From NCBI GenBank assembly GCA_039105265.1, contig JAPFFF010000019.1:2264501-2328500 (forward strand): a DNA stretch of 64,000 nt, given 5' to 3'. Position 1 is the stretch's first letter. Each line of letters begins with the position of its first letter. Both the position numbers and the translations under genes were made by a program. Shown here piece after piece: positions 8,324-16,695 of this stretch. Source of the stretch: Tritrichomonas musculus. Lineage: Eukaryota; Parabasalia; Tritrichomonadida; Tritrichomonadidae. Under the pieces are notes generated by a model. The model made no database searches, was not told where the DNA came from, and saw nothing but the letters and a program-made list of their open reading frames with translations.

Positions 8324-8584
8324 TCAATTTCTTTTTTTTTGTTGTCTCACTGCCACTAATTGTTCTTCCAAAGAGGAACTATCAGACATTTCTCGAACTC
8401 TTGCTGCAGCAATTAGTTGCCTGATAAAATCCATTTCCGTTAAGAGTTGATCTTCTTTGTCTTTGAGTCGTTTTTGTTCTTCATTCCTGATTTCGTTGAA
8501 ATCAAAGTGTAAACGAATTGGTACATCTTGATATTGTTTTCTCACGAGCTCTAATTGTTCTTCCCAATAAGTACGTTCAGACAT
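8324..8584 (-). CDS. Small coiled-coil protein, member 3 of a local family
   Basis: This 86-residue charged helical protein (MSERTYWEEQLELVRKQYQD; AAARVREMSDSSSLEEQLVA) has its own promoter-like motif at 8601-8617. The xARVxE segment recurs in the frame at 8101-8283, indicating local duplication. No known domain is present. Confidence 0.6.
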   Translation of the reverse strand: MSERTYWEEQLELVRKQYQDVPIRLHFDFNEIRNEEQKRLKDKEDQLLTEMDFIRQLIAAARVREMSDSSSLEEQLVAVRQQKKRN

Positions 8585-8600
8585 GAAAACAAAAATAAAA

Positions 8601-8617
8601 GTGAAGTGTCAAAACTG
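8601..8617 (-). promoter_or_regulatory. CAGTTTTGACACTTCAC motif
   Basis: Third identical copy in the array, upstream of the ATG at 8584 with the same TTTTATTTTTGTTTTC spacer. Confidence 0.6.
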
Positions 8618-8725
8618 CTTTTTTATTTAAAGTTCTTCAATTCTTGCTTCCGCAATTTTCTTTTTCAAGATTTGTATTTCCAGGTTAATTATTTCAGCTT
8701 CCAATCGAAATTCATCATCTTTCTT

Positions 8726-8920
8726 TTAGATTTGGTCTTTCGTTGGATAAACTTTAGGATTATCAGAAACTGCTCCCATTGATCCAGATGTTTCTCTTTC
8801 TTCTCTTTCACGAACTTCATCCCAAAACTTTTTGAATTCATTATTATTATCTTCTTTTTGTTTCAGTACCATTTTCAATTTTATTTCCAATTGTTTAGAG
8901 ACAAGTGCACTTTCTGACAT
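8726..8920 (-). CDS. Small coiled-coil protein, member 4 of a local family
   Basis: The frame extends to 8941, but MSESALVSKQLEIKLKMV at 8920 is the likelier start because it leaves the shared motif (8945-8959) upstream. The protein of about 64 residues is helical and charged. It is divergent from the integrase gene. The region 8635-8725 just downstream also reads as helical protein on the minus strand, but I see no separate start there. Confidence 0.5.
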   Translation of the reverse strand: MSESALVSKQLEIKLKMVLKQKEDNNNEFKKFWDEVREREERETSGSMGAVSDNPKVYPTKDQI

Positions 8921-8944
8921 AATCAAGAAAACAAATAACATTAT

Positions 8945-8959
8945 GGTCTGTCAAAACCG
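8945..8959. promoter_or_regulatory. GGTCTGTCAAAACCG motif between divergent genes
   Basis: This copy of the 1681/1987 motif lies between starts at 8920 (minus) and 8978 (plus) and could serve either gene. Confidence 0.5.
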
Positions 8960-8977
8960 CTCTTTATTGAAATTTAA

Positions 8978-10366
8978 ATGTTATCGTCAGAAGGTGAAAA
9001 ATTAATGAATTATTTAGAAAAGAAAGCTTATCAAAAGAAATTAATAATGCCAAATGAAGCTAGAAATTATAAAGGGTATCAAAAAGATTTTGTAACTGAT
9101 GATGAATTTGAACAAATTTATAATGCTTATTCAGAATTTCGAAAAGTATTATCTGAATCATTACCTCTAATCACAGATGAAAAAATTCCTGATGATGAAT
9201 TAAGTTTTGAAGAAAAAATTGAGAACCATGTAATTAATAATTTACATAATGAAAATATTCGTACTTTTCCTGAATTTGAAAAATTGACCTCTGGATGGAA
9301 AAAAGGTAAAGATAAATATACTATGGAAGAATGGTATGAAATATTTATTACAAAAATTATGGAACAACCAGGAATGATAGTTGAATTCAAAGGTAAAACA
9401 AATGTACCTGATATTGCATTTAGAAATAAAAATAAAAGACATGTACTATTAAAACAATTTGAAAAAGTTATTGAGCCAAATTATGTTTCTGAAGATGATT
9501 ATGTTCAAAAGAAACAATTTCCAACTAATAAGAATAAAAAATATTATTTACATAAATTATGTGAACCTGGTACTTATTTAATTGATATTATGTTTGAAAA
9601 AAATGTTGGGTACTTAATTTGTATAGAAGCTAATAGTCGATATTTATATGCAATTCCTTTAGGTAGAGAATGTTTTGGTGATATAAATAAAATTATGACT
9701 GCTGAACAAAAAACATCTATTTCAATAACAAAAGCTTTAAATACTTTATTTCAACAAGGAATGAAACCTAAAATATTGACCGGAGATGGTGAAAAAGGTT
9801 TTTGTTCTGAAGAAACAATAAATTTTTTAAATTCAAATGGAATTAAATGGGAACCTGTTGATAGAATGGATGATTATCATTATCCATCATTTTTACGAAA
9901 ACCAGGTGAAAAACAAACAACTAGCCCATTACATTCTTCATTAGGTATAGTTGATAGAATTATTAGAACTTTGAGAGATATGGCTTTTGAAGTTCAACGA
10001 GAAATCTCCCCTGAAATATTAAAAGAATTAGTTGTTCAATATAATAATGCCCCACACTTAACTTTATCAAAATATGCAGGTATGAATGTTTCCCCTAGTC
10101 AAATGCAAAATAATTCTGATTTATATACTTTTATTTGTAGACGTATTTCTCAAGCTAATTATAATGTTTCTGCTCAAAAAGGTTATAATTTAAAAGAAAA
10201 CCAAGAAGTAATTGTATATAATAATAAAGACACTCTTAAAAAAAGACGATCAATAACTCAACCTGGTAGATTTTTTGTAAAAGGTTTTCAAAATGGTAAA
10301 TATTTAATACAAGATCTTAAAGGAAATACTCAAATATTACCTCGTTATAGATTAGATCCTATTTGA
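8978..10366 (+). CDS. Retroviral-type (rve) integrase of the outer Polinton
   Basis: The 462-residue protein has an N-terminal helical region (1-190) and an RNase H-fold integrase core. The core is recognisable from LIDIMFEKNVGYLICIE (~200), ILTGDGEKGF (~266) and a later VDRIIRTLRDM helix (~325). A C-terminal SH3/chromo-like segment follows (GRFFVKGFQNGKYLIQDL, ~427-455). Polintons use such an enzyme to insert the linear element DNA, giving 6-bp target duplications. The protein is clearly different from the integrase of the nested Polinton (30409-31485) but shares the core and the xIRTLR helix. The gene is followed by about 360 bases without genes. Confidence 0.85.
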   Translation: MLSSEGEKLMNYLEKKAYQKKLIMPNEARNYKGYQKDFVTDDEFEQIYNAYSEFRKVLSESLPLITDEKIPDDELSFEEKIENHVINNLHNENIRTFPEFEKLTSGWKKGKDKYTMEEWYEIFITKIMEQPGMIVEFKGKTNVPDIAFRNKNKRHVLLKQFEKVIEPNYVSEDDYVQKKQFPTNKNKKYYLHKLCEPGTYLIDIMFEKNVGYLICIEANSRYLYAIPLGRECFGDINKIMTAEQKTSISITKALNTLFQQGMKPKILTGDGEKGFCSEETINFLNSNGIKWEPVDRMDDYHYPSFLRKPGEKQTTSPLHSSLGIVDRIIRTLRDMAFEVQREISPEILKELVVQYNNAPHLTLSKYAGMNVSPSQMQNNSDLYTFICRRISQANYNVSAQKGYNLKENQEVIVYNNKDTLKKRRSITQPGRFFVKGFQNGKYLIQDLKGNTQILPRYRLDPI

Positions 10367-10729
10367 ATTGTCAGAAAATGCAATAAAAATAAAAGGAGTG
10401 TCAAAAAAAGTATTTTTAAAATTTTTAATATTATCCTTTTATATTATAATATTATTTATTTATATTTTAATAAATATTTATTAAAATATTCATAAAAGGT
10501 TCAATAATTTTCAAGATATTTTTGAGACAAATTGTTTACCCCTATTCAATTTTTCATGTATTGAATTTTTAAAAATTTGAAATACATATATCTTGGAAAA
10601 TAATGGATCTTTTTCAAAGATTTTAATATTTTTAAGGTTTTCAAGTACGTAGAATTCAAATATCACAATTAGAAATCTTAAAAATGAATTGTCAAAAAAT
10701 GCAGTAAATTGAATTGTTTATTTATTTAA
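10367..10729. other. A/T-rich gene-free interval with direct and inverted repeats
   Basis: A sequence GAATTGTCA(G/A)AAAATGCA occurs near both edges (about 10367 and 10686) as a direct repeat. Between them are imperfect inverted repeats, for example ATAATTTTCAAGATAT near 10505 against ATATCTTGGAAAATAAT near 10588. It may be a small non-autonomous insertion or a transcription-end region. No gene is seen. Confidence 0.4.
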
Positions 10730-11008
10730 TTATTTCCTTTCGTTCCAGCGTTTGAGATTTTTCAAACCTGTCTTTAATTCATCAATGAAGAAGCATTCAA
10801 GTTCGTCAGCTTTTTCTTCATTTGTGGTATCTTCATCATTCATTATCACACGAACATCATCGATGTGATTCATATTGGCTGCAGCTTCTTGGAGCATATA
10901 TGCCATTTTTTCTCTATGATCAAGATCATCGGAAATAGTTCTCCATTCATGAACACTATCAAGAGCTTCGACAACTTCGAGTAAGTGTTGGATCGTACGG
11001 GCTTCCAT
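10730..11008 (-). CDS. Unrecognised helical acidic protein
   Basis: The frame reaches 11038, but MEARTIQHLLEVVEALDSV at 11008 is the better start. It leaves the sequence GGTCATCACATCATTTTTAT directly upstream, and the same block precedes the gene starting at 35644. The protein has about 92 residues and is acidic and helical (EEKADELECFFIDELKTGL). It has no known domain. It is divergent from 11097-11501. Confidence 0.55.
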   Translation of the reverse strand: MEARTIQHLLEVVEALDSVHEWRTISDDLDHREKMAYMLQEAAANMNHIDDVRVIMNDEDTTNEEKADELECFFIDELKTGLKNLKRWNERK

Positions 11009-11022
11009 GCTTGTATAAAAAT

Positions 11023-11072
11023 GATGTGATGACCTCACGAGAAAAAATTAGATTTTTTGGTTAACGGTCGCC
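11023..11072 (-). promoter_or_regulatory. Second class of conserved upstream block
   Basis: About 50 bases including GATGACCTCACGAGAAAAAA, TTAGATTTTTTGG and TTAACGGTCGCC are almost repeated at 35655-35700, upstream of another minus-strand gene. The GTTAACGGTCGC part also occurs in the terminal repeat of the nested Polinton (near 13802). It is probably a promoter of a different class from the GTTTTGACA type. Confidence 0.5.
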
Positions 11073-11096
11073 TAGTGAAAAAGTTCATTTTTATAA

Positions 11097-11501
11097 ATGT
11101 CTGACAAACCAAGTGTACCTGAACAATTTGAAATTAAAGATGATATACCAGCTATGTCTGCAAAAGATATGAAAAAACCTGAGAAAACACAAGCTTGGAA
11201 AGTCCTCACAAAAAGATATGGTGAAAATGTTCCAATCGAAAAATTGATTTCCGTTGCCAATGTAATGAGACAAATGATGGAACATAATTTAAAAATCACA
11301 ATCCCTGCTCTATCACGTGAAGAACAACGGAAAAAAAATATATTAATTAAATGGTTTGATACACATATTGAGTTCATTCAATCATTTCTGGCACCTGGAA
11401 TGATGATTGGTTATGATAAAGGGAAATATGTTCCTACACCAATTAAGAAAGATAAAGAAATAAATAAAAAAATAAATAAAAAAGTTAATTTTTTAAATTA
11501 A
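11097..11501 (+). CDS. Unrecognised small basic protein
   Basis: The 134-residue, Lys-rich, mainly helical protein (MSDKPSVPEQFEIKDDIPAM; TRYGENVPIEKLISVANVMR) ends in a low-complexity Lys/Asn tail. A TTCATTTTTATAA initiator-like stretch directly precedes the ATG. It is convergent with the large acidic repeat-protein gene at 11569. No family is recognised. Confidence 0.55.
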   Translation: MSDKPSVPEQFEIKDDIPAMSAKDMKKPEKTQAWKVLTKRYGENVPIEKLISVANVMRQMMEHNLKITIPALSREEQRKKNILIKWFDTHIEFIQSFLAPGMMIGYDKGKYVPTPIKKDKEINKKINKKVNFLN

Positions 11502-11568
11502 AGGTTTATTAGAAACCTAAATCTTGTTGAGAGTAATTTTTATACCGACCTCTCAATAATCGGAATTT

Positions 11569-13746
11569 TTATTTTTCGGCAACTTCTTGAACGTTAGGTG
11601 GAACTGGTTCAGTGTGTAGATCTTGACGTTCAACTGCGGTGAGGAAATTGTCAATGTGGAATTTGAACCAGGATACGTTTGGTGTTTTCCTTTGAAATTC
11701 AGCAATTCTTGCGTGAACGACTTCATTTGCCAAATTCTCGTCCCCATTGTATCGCTTTTTGAAGAATTCGATCAATTCATTTCTTAGCTGAATTTCCTTT
11801 TGAGATTTTTGATCGGATGTGAATTCTTGGATATTTCCCCATTTGTGAGTTTGAGGTAATTCTCGCCAATTTTCTGGTTGAGGGAAATTATGAAATTGTT
11901 TGTAAAGTTCGGTACATAATTTGTTAGGATCGGCATTCATTCTTGCCCATTCTTCTTGACTCATTCCTGGTGGCGGTGGGACTGGTGACATATTGTTATT
12001 CCTTAAATCCCAAATAACATTATTGGTTACTTCGCTTGAAATTTGCTTATCCATTTGTTGAGTATCGAGGTCTTTGAGATTTGACCATCTTTCTTTTTCA
12101 TCATCTTTGAGTAACTCATCAGGGAAAATTCTTGATGCCTTTCGATTTACTTTTATTTTGGCATTCAATCTTTTTTGAACTTCATCATTTATTTCTTCTT
12201 CTTCTTTTTCAGGAAATAGTTTTTGTAATTTTCTGACGGTGGTTTTGATGAGATTTTCTTTGCTTTCTTCTTCTTCATCTTTTTTAGGTGCGGTTTGATC
12301 CTTTTCATCTGGTTGAGGCAAATTGTTTATGATTTCAAGAATTTCGGCAACATCTTTATCAACATCATCAGAATCGTCTTGGATTTCTTTCAATGATCGA
12401 AATTCTTGAGTTGCTGAGTCAAACTTTTTCAGTTCTTCACTGGTCAACAATTCCTTCGAGACGATTTCACTTGCTTTCTTTTTGTCATCAAACATTTTGT
12501 TAAACAATCTGCTATCTGCATCGGCCATTGCCTCATCTCTTGTCAATTTTGGATTTATTCTTTGTAATAAATCTGCGGTTGATGAGATAAGATACTCTTT
12601 TGTATTTTCTTCTTCCTGACGCTCTTCTTCCATTTTTTGAGCATATTTTGCATTTTCTTCTTCCGTGAGCAATTCAATCAAAGGTGGGACTTGTTCGAGG
12701 TATTTGTATTCTTTCAAGACTGTAATAATTCTTTCACGTGCTTGCGTATATGCGTCTGTTGAAGATTTTGAATAATTTTTTTGATATGCAGTTGCTAATT
12801 CAATGATCGCGTCTTCTTGGTTTTTTATTAGATCATTATTATTATCTTGATTTTCTTCGATTATTGGAGGCCTGAGTGGTCTTAAATTGTTTCTAAATTG
12901 AAGATACTGTTGAAACTCTTCTTCATTTAGTAAATCATTACTAGCGAGATCCTTTGCTTTACACCTTCTCTTATACATTTGATCTTGTAACCGTCTGAAG
13001 GCTTCGTTTTCAGCTTTTCTTTTTGACCAATCTGGATAGATCAATTTAAATCTTGAGACTGTGATATCGATATGAAGTTCTTTAGCATTTTCTTCTTCTC
13101 TTTCTTCGAGTTCTATTATTTTATGATATTCGACTTTTTCTTGATCGGTGAGGAAATCCTCAATTGATGGTAGCTTGTTTTTATTTTGAGGTTTTCTGAG
13201 TTCCTTTCCCATCATATGTTTTGCTCTATTATATGCTTGAATTGTTTTCAAACCTGGATATAATTTTGAAAATACTTCAGACAATTCATTGATTCTATTC
13301 TCGTGTTCTTTTGATAGGAGAACAATATGTTGTCTGGATTTGTTCTTTTTGTTTGGTGCATCTTTGAGTAGTATTGGGTCTGATATCAATATGTCGTCGT
13401 CAATGATCTTATTCATTAGATCGAGAGTTTTCTTATCATTTTTACCAATATCTCCCAAAATTCCACAATTGTTTGCATAAACTGAGCGATATTCATTTGA
13501 TATTCCAGATAATTCTAAGTATCGAATTGGATGTGGTAATAAATTTGGTTGATATTTCCAATCCTGTAATTTGGCCCTTATTGCTTCTGCTTTCTCTTTG
13601 TCTTTGAGATCTTGATAAATTCTGTAAACATCGTCAAACCAACAATTACATGAAATTGTTATGTCTTTGTCATTATCATCATTATCGAATGATTTTAAGT
13701 GCCAACTCTCTTTTTCGAAGATTTCTTCACCAATTAAAATTGACAT
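11569..13746 (-). CDS. Large acidic helical repeat protein of the outer element, next to the nested insertion
   Basis: The 725-residue frame consists of several related helical modules of about 110 residues. Each has a charged xEEENxKE helix, an LQxxxPxxxxxEAxxxAxxRL helix pair and a LLTxEExxx(Y/F) helix, seen near residues 160-240, 330-440 and 490-580 with weaker copies at both ends. No enzyme motif is seen. Its upstream edge is directly against the target duplication of the nested Polinton (13752-13757). Another minus-strand frame, at 35296-35644, lies on the far side of that element. The simplest reading is that the insertion divided one gene of the outer element, so the true N-terminus is probably not here. 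Confidence 0.6.
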   Translation of the reverse strand: MSILIGEEIFEKESWHLKSFDNDDNDKDITISCNCWFDDVYRIYQDLKDKEKAEAIRAKLQDWKYQPNLLPHPIRYLELSGISNEYRSVYANNCGILGDIGKNDKKTLDLMNKIIDDDILISDPILLKDAPNKKNKSRQHIVLLSKEHENRINELSEVFSKLYPGLKTIQAYNRAKHMMGKELRKPQNKNKLPSIEDFLTDQEKVEYHKIIELEEREEENAKELHIDITVSRFKLIYPDWSKRKAENEAFRRLQDQMYKRRCKAKDLASNDLLNEEEFQQYLQFRNNLRPLRPPIIEENQDNNNDLIKNQEDAIIELATAYQKNYSKSSTDAYTQARERIITVLKEYKYLEQVPPLIELLTEEENAKYAQKMEEERQEEENTKEYLISSTADLLQRINPKLTRDEAMADADSRLFNKMFDDKKKASEIVSKELLTSEELKKFDSATQEFRSLKEIQDDSDDVDKDVAEILEIINNLPQPDEKDQTAPKKDEEEESKENLIKTTVRKLQKLFPEKEEEEINDEVQKRLNAKIKVNRKASRIFPDELLKDDEKERWSNLKDLDTQQMDKQISSEVTNNVIWDLRNNNMSPVPPPPGMSQEEWARMNADPNKLCTELYKQFHNFPQPENWRELPQTHKWGNIQEFTSDQKSQKEIQLRNELIEFFKKRYNGDENLANEVVHARIAEFQRKTPNVSWFKFHIDNFLTAVERQDLHTEPVPPNVQEVAEK

Positions 13747-13751
13747 TATCA

Positions 13752-13757
13752 GACGTT
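13752..13757. repeat. Target-site duplication, left copy (GACGTT)
   Basis: GACGTT directly abuts the left end of the nested Polinton and is repeated at 35296-35301 directly after its right end. Six-base duplications are the known Polinton signature. Confidence 0.9.
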
Positions 13758-14189
13758 AGTAGTGATAGTGGACCGGCTGAGCAGGGGAGATAAATTTTAA
13801 AGTTAACGGTCGCAACTTTTGAATCTTCATCTTTGAATCTTCATCTTTGAACTTGTTTAGTAGTATATATCAGTCGGTTTCCGTCGGGCTAAAGCCCACC
13901 GTCAACACGACTAATGAACAAAAATAACATCAACGAAAAATCGAACTTTCAAAAATTTTTTATTTTTTTATCAGCAATTTATAATGTCAAACCAAGCCGA
14001 AACATTAAGCATCCTCATTAATAGAATCAACAAAAAGCTAAAAGGATGGAGACCAGCATTAAAATACCTTTACGATAATGATGATATCATAGATGAAGTA
14101 CTAAAAGAGATAAATCACTTTATTGAACAACTAAAGAAATTCAACGGTCCTGCTGAATTAATTGCTGAACTTGAAGAACTCATTTATTA
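13758..14189 (+). repeat. Left terminal inverted repeat of the nested Polinton
   Basis: It matches the reverse complement of 34864-35295. It starts AGTAGTGATAGTGGACCGGC and includes GTTAACGGTCGC, tandem GAATCTTCATCTTT units, a GGGCTAAAGCCC hairpin (near 13895) and a complete small gene at 13984. The match stops within the last codon of that gene. Confidence 0.92.
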
Positions 14190-14190
14190 A
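13984..14190 (+). CDS. Small protein encoded inside the terminal repeat (left copy)
   Basis: The 68-residue helical protein (MSNQAETLSILINRINKKLK; FIEQLKKFNGPAELIAELEE) has an identical twin at 34863-35069 because it lies inside the inverted repeat. It is preceded by about 220 bases of terminal sequence. Being in the repeat gives the element two copies, one reading inward from each end. The function is unknown. Candidates such as a terminal or end-binding factor are only suggested by position. Confidence 0.7.
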   Translation: MSNQAETLSILINRINKKLKGWRPALKYLYDNDDIIDEVLKEINHFIEQLKKFNGPAELIAELEELIY

Positions 14191-14260
14191 AAAGATATCT
14201 GAAGTGTCTTCAATGACGTTTTTATTTTTGTTTTTTGTTTTTTAATTTCACTCTAAAGAT

Positions 14261-14719
14261 ATGTCAACACCAAAAGTTTATGATTACATCAATTCACTTA
14301 TTGATATGTTGGATGAATCAGAGAAGTTCAAACAATGTGATTTCTCAATTTTGTGTGATAGATATCCAATACCTTGTGGAAAGGCTGCATATAAATCTAA
14401 AGTGATATACATATCATTGAAGAACAAAGATAATGAATTCAAACGATTATATTATGATAAGATTGTTGAACTCGGGCTCGAATATATAACATTAACATCA
14501 AATGTTAGAAGAAGAATATCAACAACATCTATTGAGTTCTTCGTTGAAGGCTCAAATGAAGAACAATCATTTAAAGAATACAAGTATTATAATTACAGTA
14601 TCAGGAAAGTTAATGATAAGAAAACAAAAGAACTCATTGAACAAATGAGACAAAAATATAATATCAATACACCACAGCTGTTTGTTGGTGTTCAACAACA
14701 AATTGTATTAGATGAATGA
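14261..14719 (+). CDS. Unrecognised Polinton protein
   Basis: The 152-residue alpha/beta-looking protein contains two Cys near the start (KQCDFSILCDRYPIPCGKAA), a basic middle (SNVRRRISTTSIEF) and a helical C-terminus. A TTTCACTCTAAAGAT stretch before the ATG resembles an initiator. Its last 12 bases overlap the end of the convergent packaging ATPase gene. No family is recognised. Confidence 0.6.
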   Translation: MSTPKVYDYINSLIDMLDESEKFKQCDFSILCDRYPIPCGKAAYKSKVIYISLKNKDNEFKRLYYDKIVELGLEYITLTSNVRRRISTTSIEFFVEGSNEEQSFKEYKYYNYSIRKVNDKKTKELIEQMRQKYNINTPQLFVGVQQQIVLDE

Positions 14720-15622
14720 AAGGTTATTAGTTCGAACATTGATTAAAACGAATTGATGTGCTTTCATTGTTCTGTATCGATTCCATAGCTCTTCGAAATC
14801 TATTGGAAATGGAACTTGTTGATATATGTAGCCGAGTTTCTGTCGTGAATAACCACTAAAGATGAAGAATGATGTTGCATTATTTTTCCATTCTGTTGTT
14901 AAAGCTTTGAAGAACTGGATGTTAACGAATATGATTAGATTCTTATGTCGAAGCTGACTGATGGTATTGATAAAATAGGATGATTTAATTAGTTTCGATT
15001 TCAAGAAGTCTTCACAAAGAATGATAGTATTTAGTGGTTTATTTGGTTGACCTAGTTTATTGATATGAAGAAACTCAAACATATCGTTTAACTTCTTTTC
15101 ATCGATTACTATTTTTGGTGTTGATGAATATTTGTTATACAATTCTTTATATAAATCAAGTTGTTTAAGATATTCTTCAGCATTGCTGTCAGCAACAGTT
15201 TTTATTGGTAGCTGTATCAATTCGCGTTGGCTTTCGAATGTTGCATCATTGATTGTTCCGTTTCGTGATACATAAACAATTAAATGAAAGCCAGCGTTCT
15301 TCATTCGAGACATTTGAATAACATCTCGTAGCATTATATGACTCTTTCCTTTACCTTGCTGACCAACGAGTATGTTCAATGAATTGTAATATGAATAAAT
15401 ACCGTTTGCGATTGGTCTGATTGATTCATTCTTTATTTTTGATTCATTGCGTTGATATGCTTTATTCATCTCGTCATCAATATTAAATGTTGTTTCATTA
15501 ACTGTTGGCTTGAATGATTCATATTCAAATGCAAAACTCATTTGGTCATCATCATAATCAGAGCTATTAGAGAATAAAATCTCATTATAATTAAACTGTG
15601 TGGGTTTCATGAAACGTTTCAT
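14708..15622 (-). CDS. A32-like/FtsK-HerA DNA packaging ATPase
   Basis: The 304-residue protein carries a P-loop GQQGKGKS (residues 87-94) after a beta strand (SLNILV), a Walker B segment NTIILCEDF (198-206) and a later strand LIIFVNIQFF (229-238). That order and size fit the A32-type genome-packaging ATPases of Polintons, virophages and NCLDVs, which drive DNA into preformed capsids. The N-terminal 75 residues are acidic and look disordered. The gene is in the same orientation as the 191-residue gene behind it. It is one of the hallmark genes that make this a virus-like Polinton. Confidence 0.82.
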   Translation of the reverse strand: MKRFMKPTQFNYNEILFSNSSDYDDDQMSFAFEYESFKPTVNETTFNIDDEMNKAYQRNESKIKNESIRPIANGIYSYYNSLNILVGQQGKGKSHIMLRDVIQMSRMKNAGFHLIVYVSRNGTINDATFESQRELIQLPIKTVADSNAEEYLKQLDLYKELYNKYSSTPKIVIDEKKLNDMFEFLHINKLGQPNKPLNTIILCEDFLKSKLIKSSYFINTISQLRHKNLIIFVNIQFFKALTTEWKNNATSFFIFSGYSRQKLGYIYQQVPFPIDFEELWNRYRTMKAHQFVLINVRTNNLSFI

Positions 15623-15785
15623 TTCTTTAGTTTTCGTTAAAGCTCTTCATGAATACATTTTTGTTCTTATCTCTTCACTGAGTTCTGGTTCTTTGTCAGG
15701 AATCATTAATGATACTTCAACAAGCTTCAATAAAAATAAACCTGTTAATAATAAAACAACTAATATTTCATATATCATTTATTAG
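15600..15785 (+). CDS. Possible tiny membrane protein
   Basis: A 61-codon frame with a hydrophobic segment (ISLVFVKALHEYIFVLISSL) overlaps the start of the ATPase gene by 23 bases and fills most of the gap to 15789. It may be chance; no homologue is seen elsewhere in the window. Confidence 0.25.
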   Translation: MGFMKRFISLVFVKALHEYIFVLISSLSSGSLSGIINDTSTSFNKNKPVNNKTTNISYIIY

Positions 15786-15788
15786 TTT

Positions 15789-16364
15789 TTAAATACATGT
15801 TTTCAATGAAATGTTGTGTCTAATGAGTTCGGTATAAATGCTATTATATTTGTATTTCAAGTCATTTGATTCATTATTTTTGTACACCAATATCCTATCA
15901 ATTAAAAGATATTTGGAACGAGAAACGCAACCATTACATGAACAATCATCATTAACAATTAATTCAACTTTATCAGCTTGTGTTAGTAATTTGATGAGTT
16001 CCATTAATGTATTTGAATGACAAATCAATAAATCATTGACTTTTATTGGATTTGTTTCATAGATTGATAACAATATCTCAAGGAATTTGTTTTTGGTTTC
16101 AAGTTCTGTTATATCAGCTCCAATATCACTGATACCTCTTTCTAGGGAAACGTTGTTTGTTGGATGCTGTGATTGATATACTCCACTCATCTGAGGTATA
16201 GTAAAATTTGTGGCTTGAGATGATTGTGGTAATGGTTGAACTGATGGATATTCAACTGGTTGTGGTTGCTTTGGTTTGATGTTTATATTAATACTGGTTG
16301 ATTGTTCCTGCTTTACTGATGCATCGTTCTCACTGGAAAGAATACGTGCACGGTTTAAAGACAT
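15789..16364 (-). CDS. Conserved Polinton protein with Pro/Gln-rich N-terminal half
   Basis: The 191-residue protein starts MSLNRARILSSENDASVKQE, continues with a Pro/Gln/Ser-rich segment (30-75), and ends in a folded domain (85-191) with several Cys (NDDCSCNGCVSRSKYL). A homologue begins at 63805 in the right-hand locus (KARILSSENDASVKQ), so this is a conserved element gene rather than a chance frame. The C-rich patch could bind metal. Function unknown. Confidence 0.65.
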   Translation of the reverse strand: MSLNRARILSSENDASVKQEQSTSININIKPKQPQPVEYPSVQPLPQSSQATNFTIPQMSGVYQSQHPTNNVSLERGISDIGADITELETKNKFLEILLSIYETNPIKVNDLLICHSNTLMELIKLLTQADKVELIVNDDCSCNGCVSRSKYLLIDRILVYKNNESNDLKYKYNSIYTELIRHNISLKTCI

Positions 16365-16412
16365 TTGAATAAAAATAAAACAACATTAATGATGAGTCAT
16401 TCAATGATTCAT

Positions 16413-16658
16413 TTACAAAGTCATTTGTTCAGCTGATTTGATTCTTTCACCGATTTGCTTTAATTGTATTTCAATTGATTTGATATCATTAAATAGTTGT
16501 TTATAAATTGACAATATGTGAATCATTTTATCAAACTTCTCGCTTAATGCATCATCTTCAGAGTTCATACATTTTTCAAATATTTTGTCTTTGACCTTTC
16601 TAAACTGAGCATAAAGAGCTGATAAATCATTATTCAGTCCGTTAAGAGTACTATTCAT
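16413..16658 (-). CDS. Small coiled-coil protein
   Basis: The 81-residue, mostly helical protein (LNNDLSALYAQFRKVKDKI; IKSIEIQLKQIGERIKSAEQ) lies in a minus-strand run of three small genes between the ATPase and polymerase genes. No domain is recognised. Confidence 0.6.
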   Translation of the reverse strand: MNSTLNGLNNDLSALYAQFRKVKDKIFEKCMNSEDDALSEKFDKMIHILSIYKQLFNDIKSIEIQLKQIGERIKSAEQMTL

Positions 16659-16695
16659 TTAAATCAAAAATAAATAAATTAATTAAATATTATTT

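Noticed and set aside
8978-10366. LTR retrotransposon origin for the integrases
   Set aside because: No reverse transcriptase, protease, gag or LTRs are seen; both integrases sit among Polinton genes.
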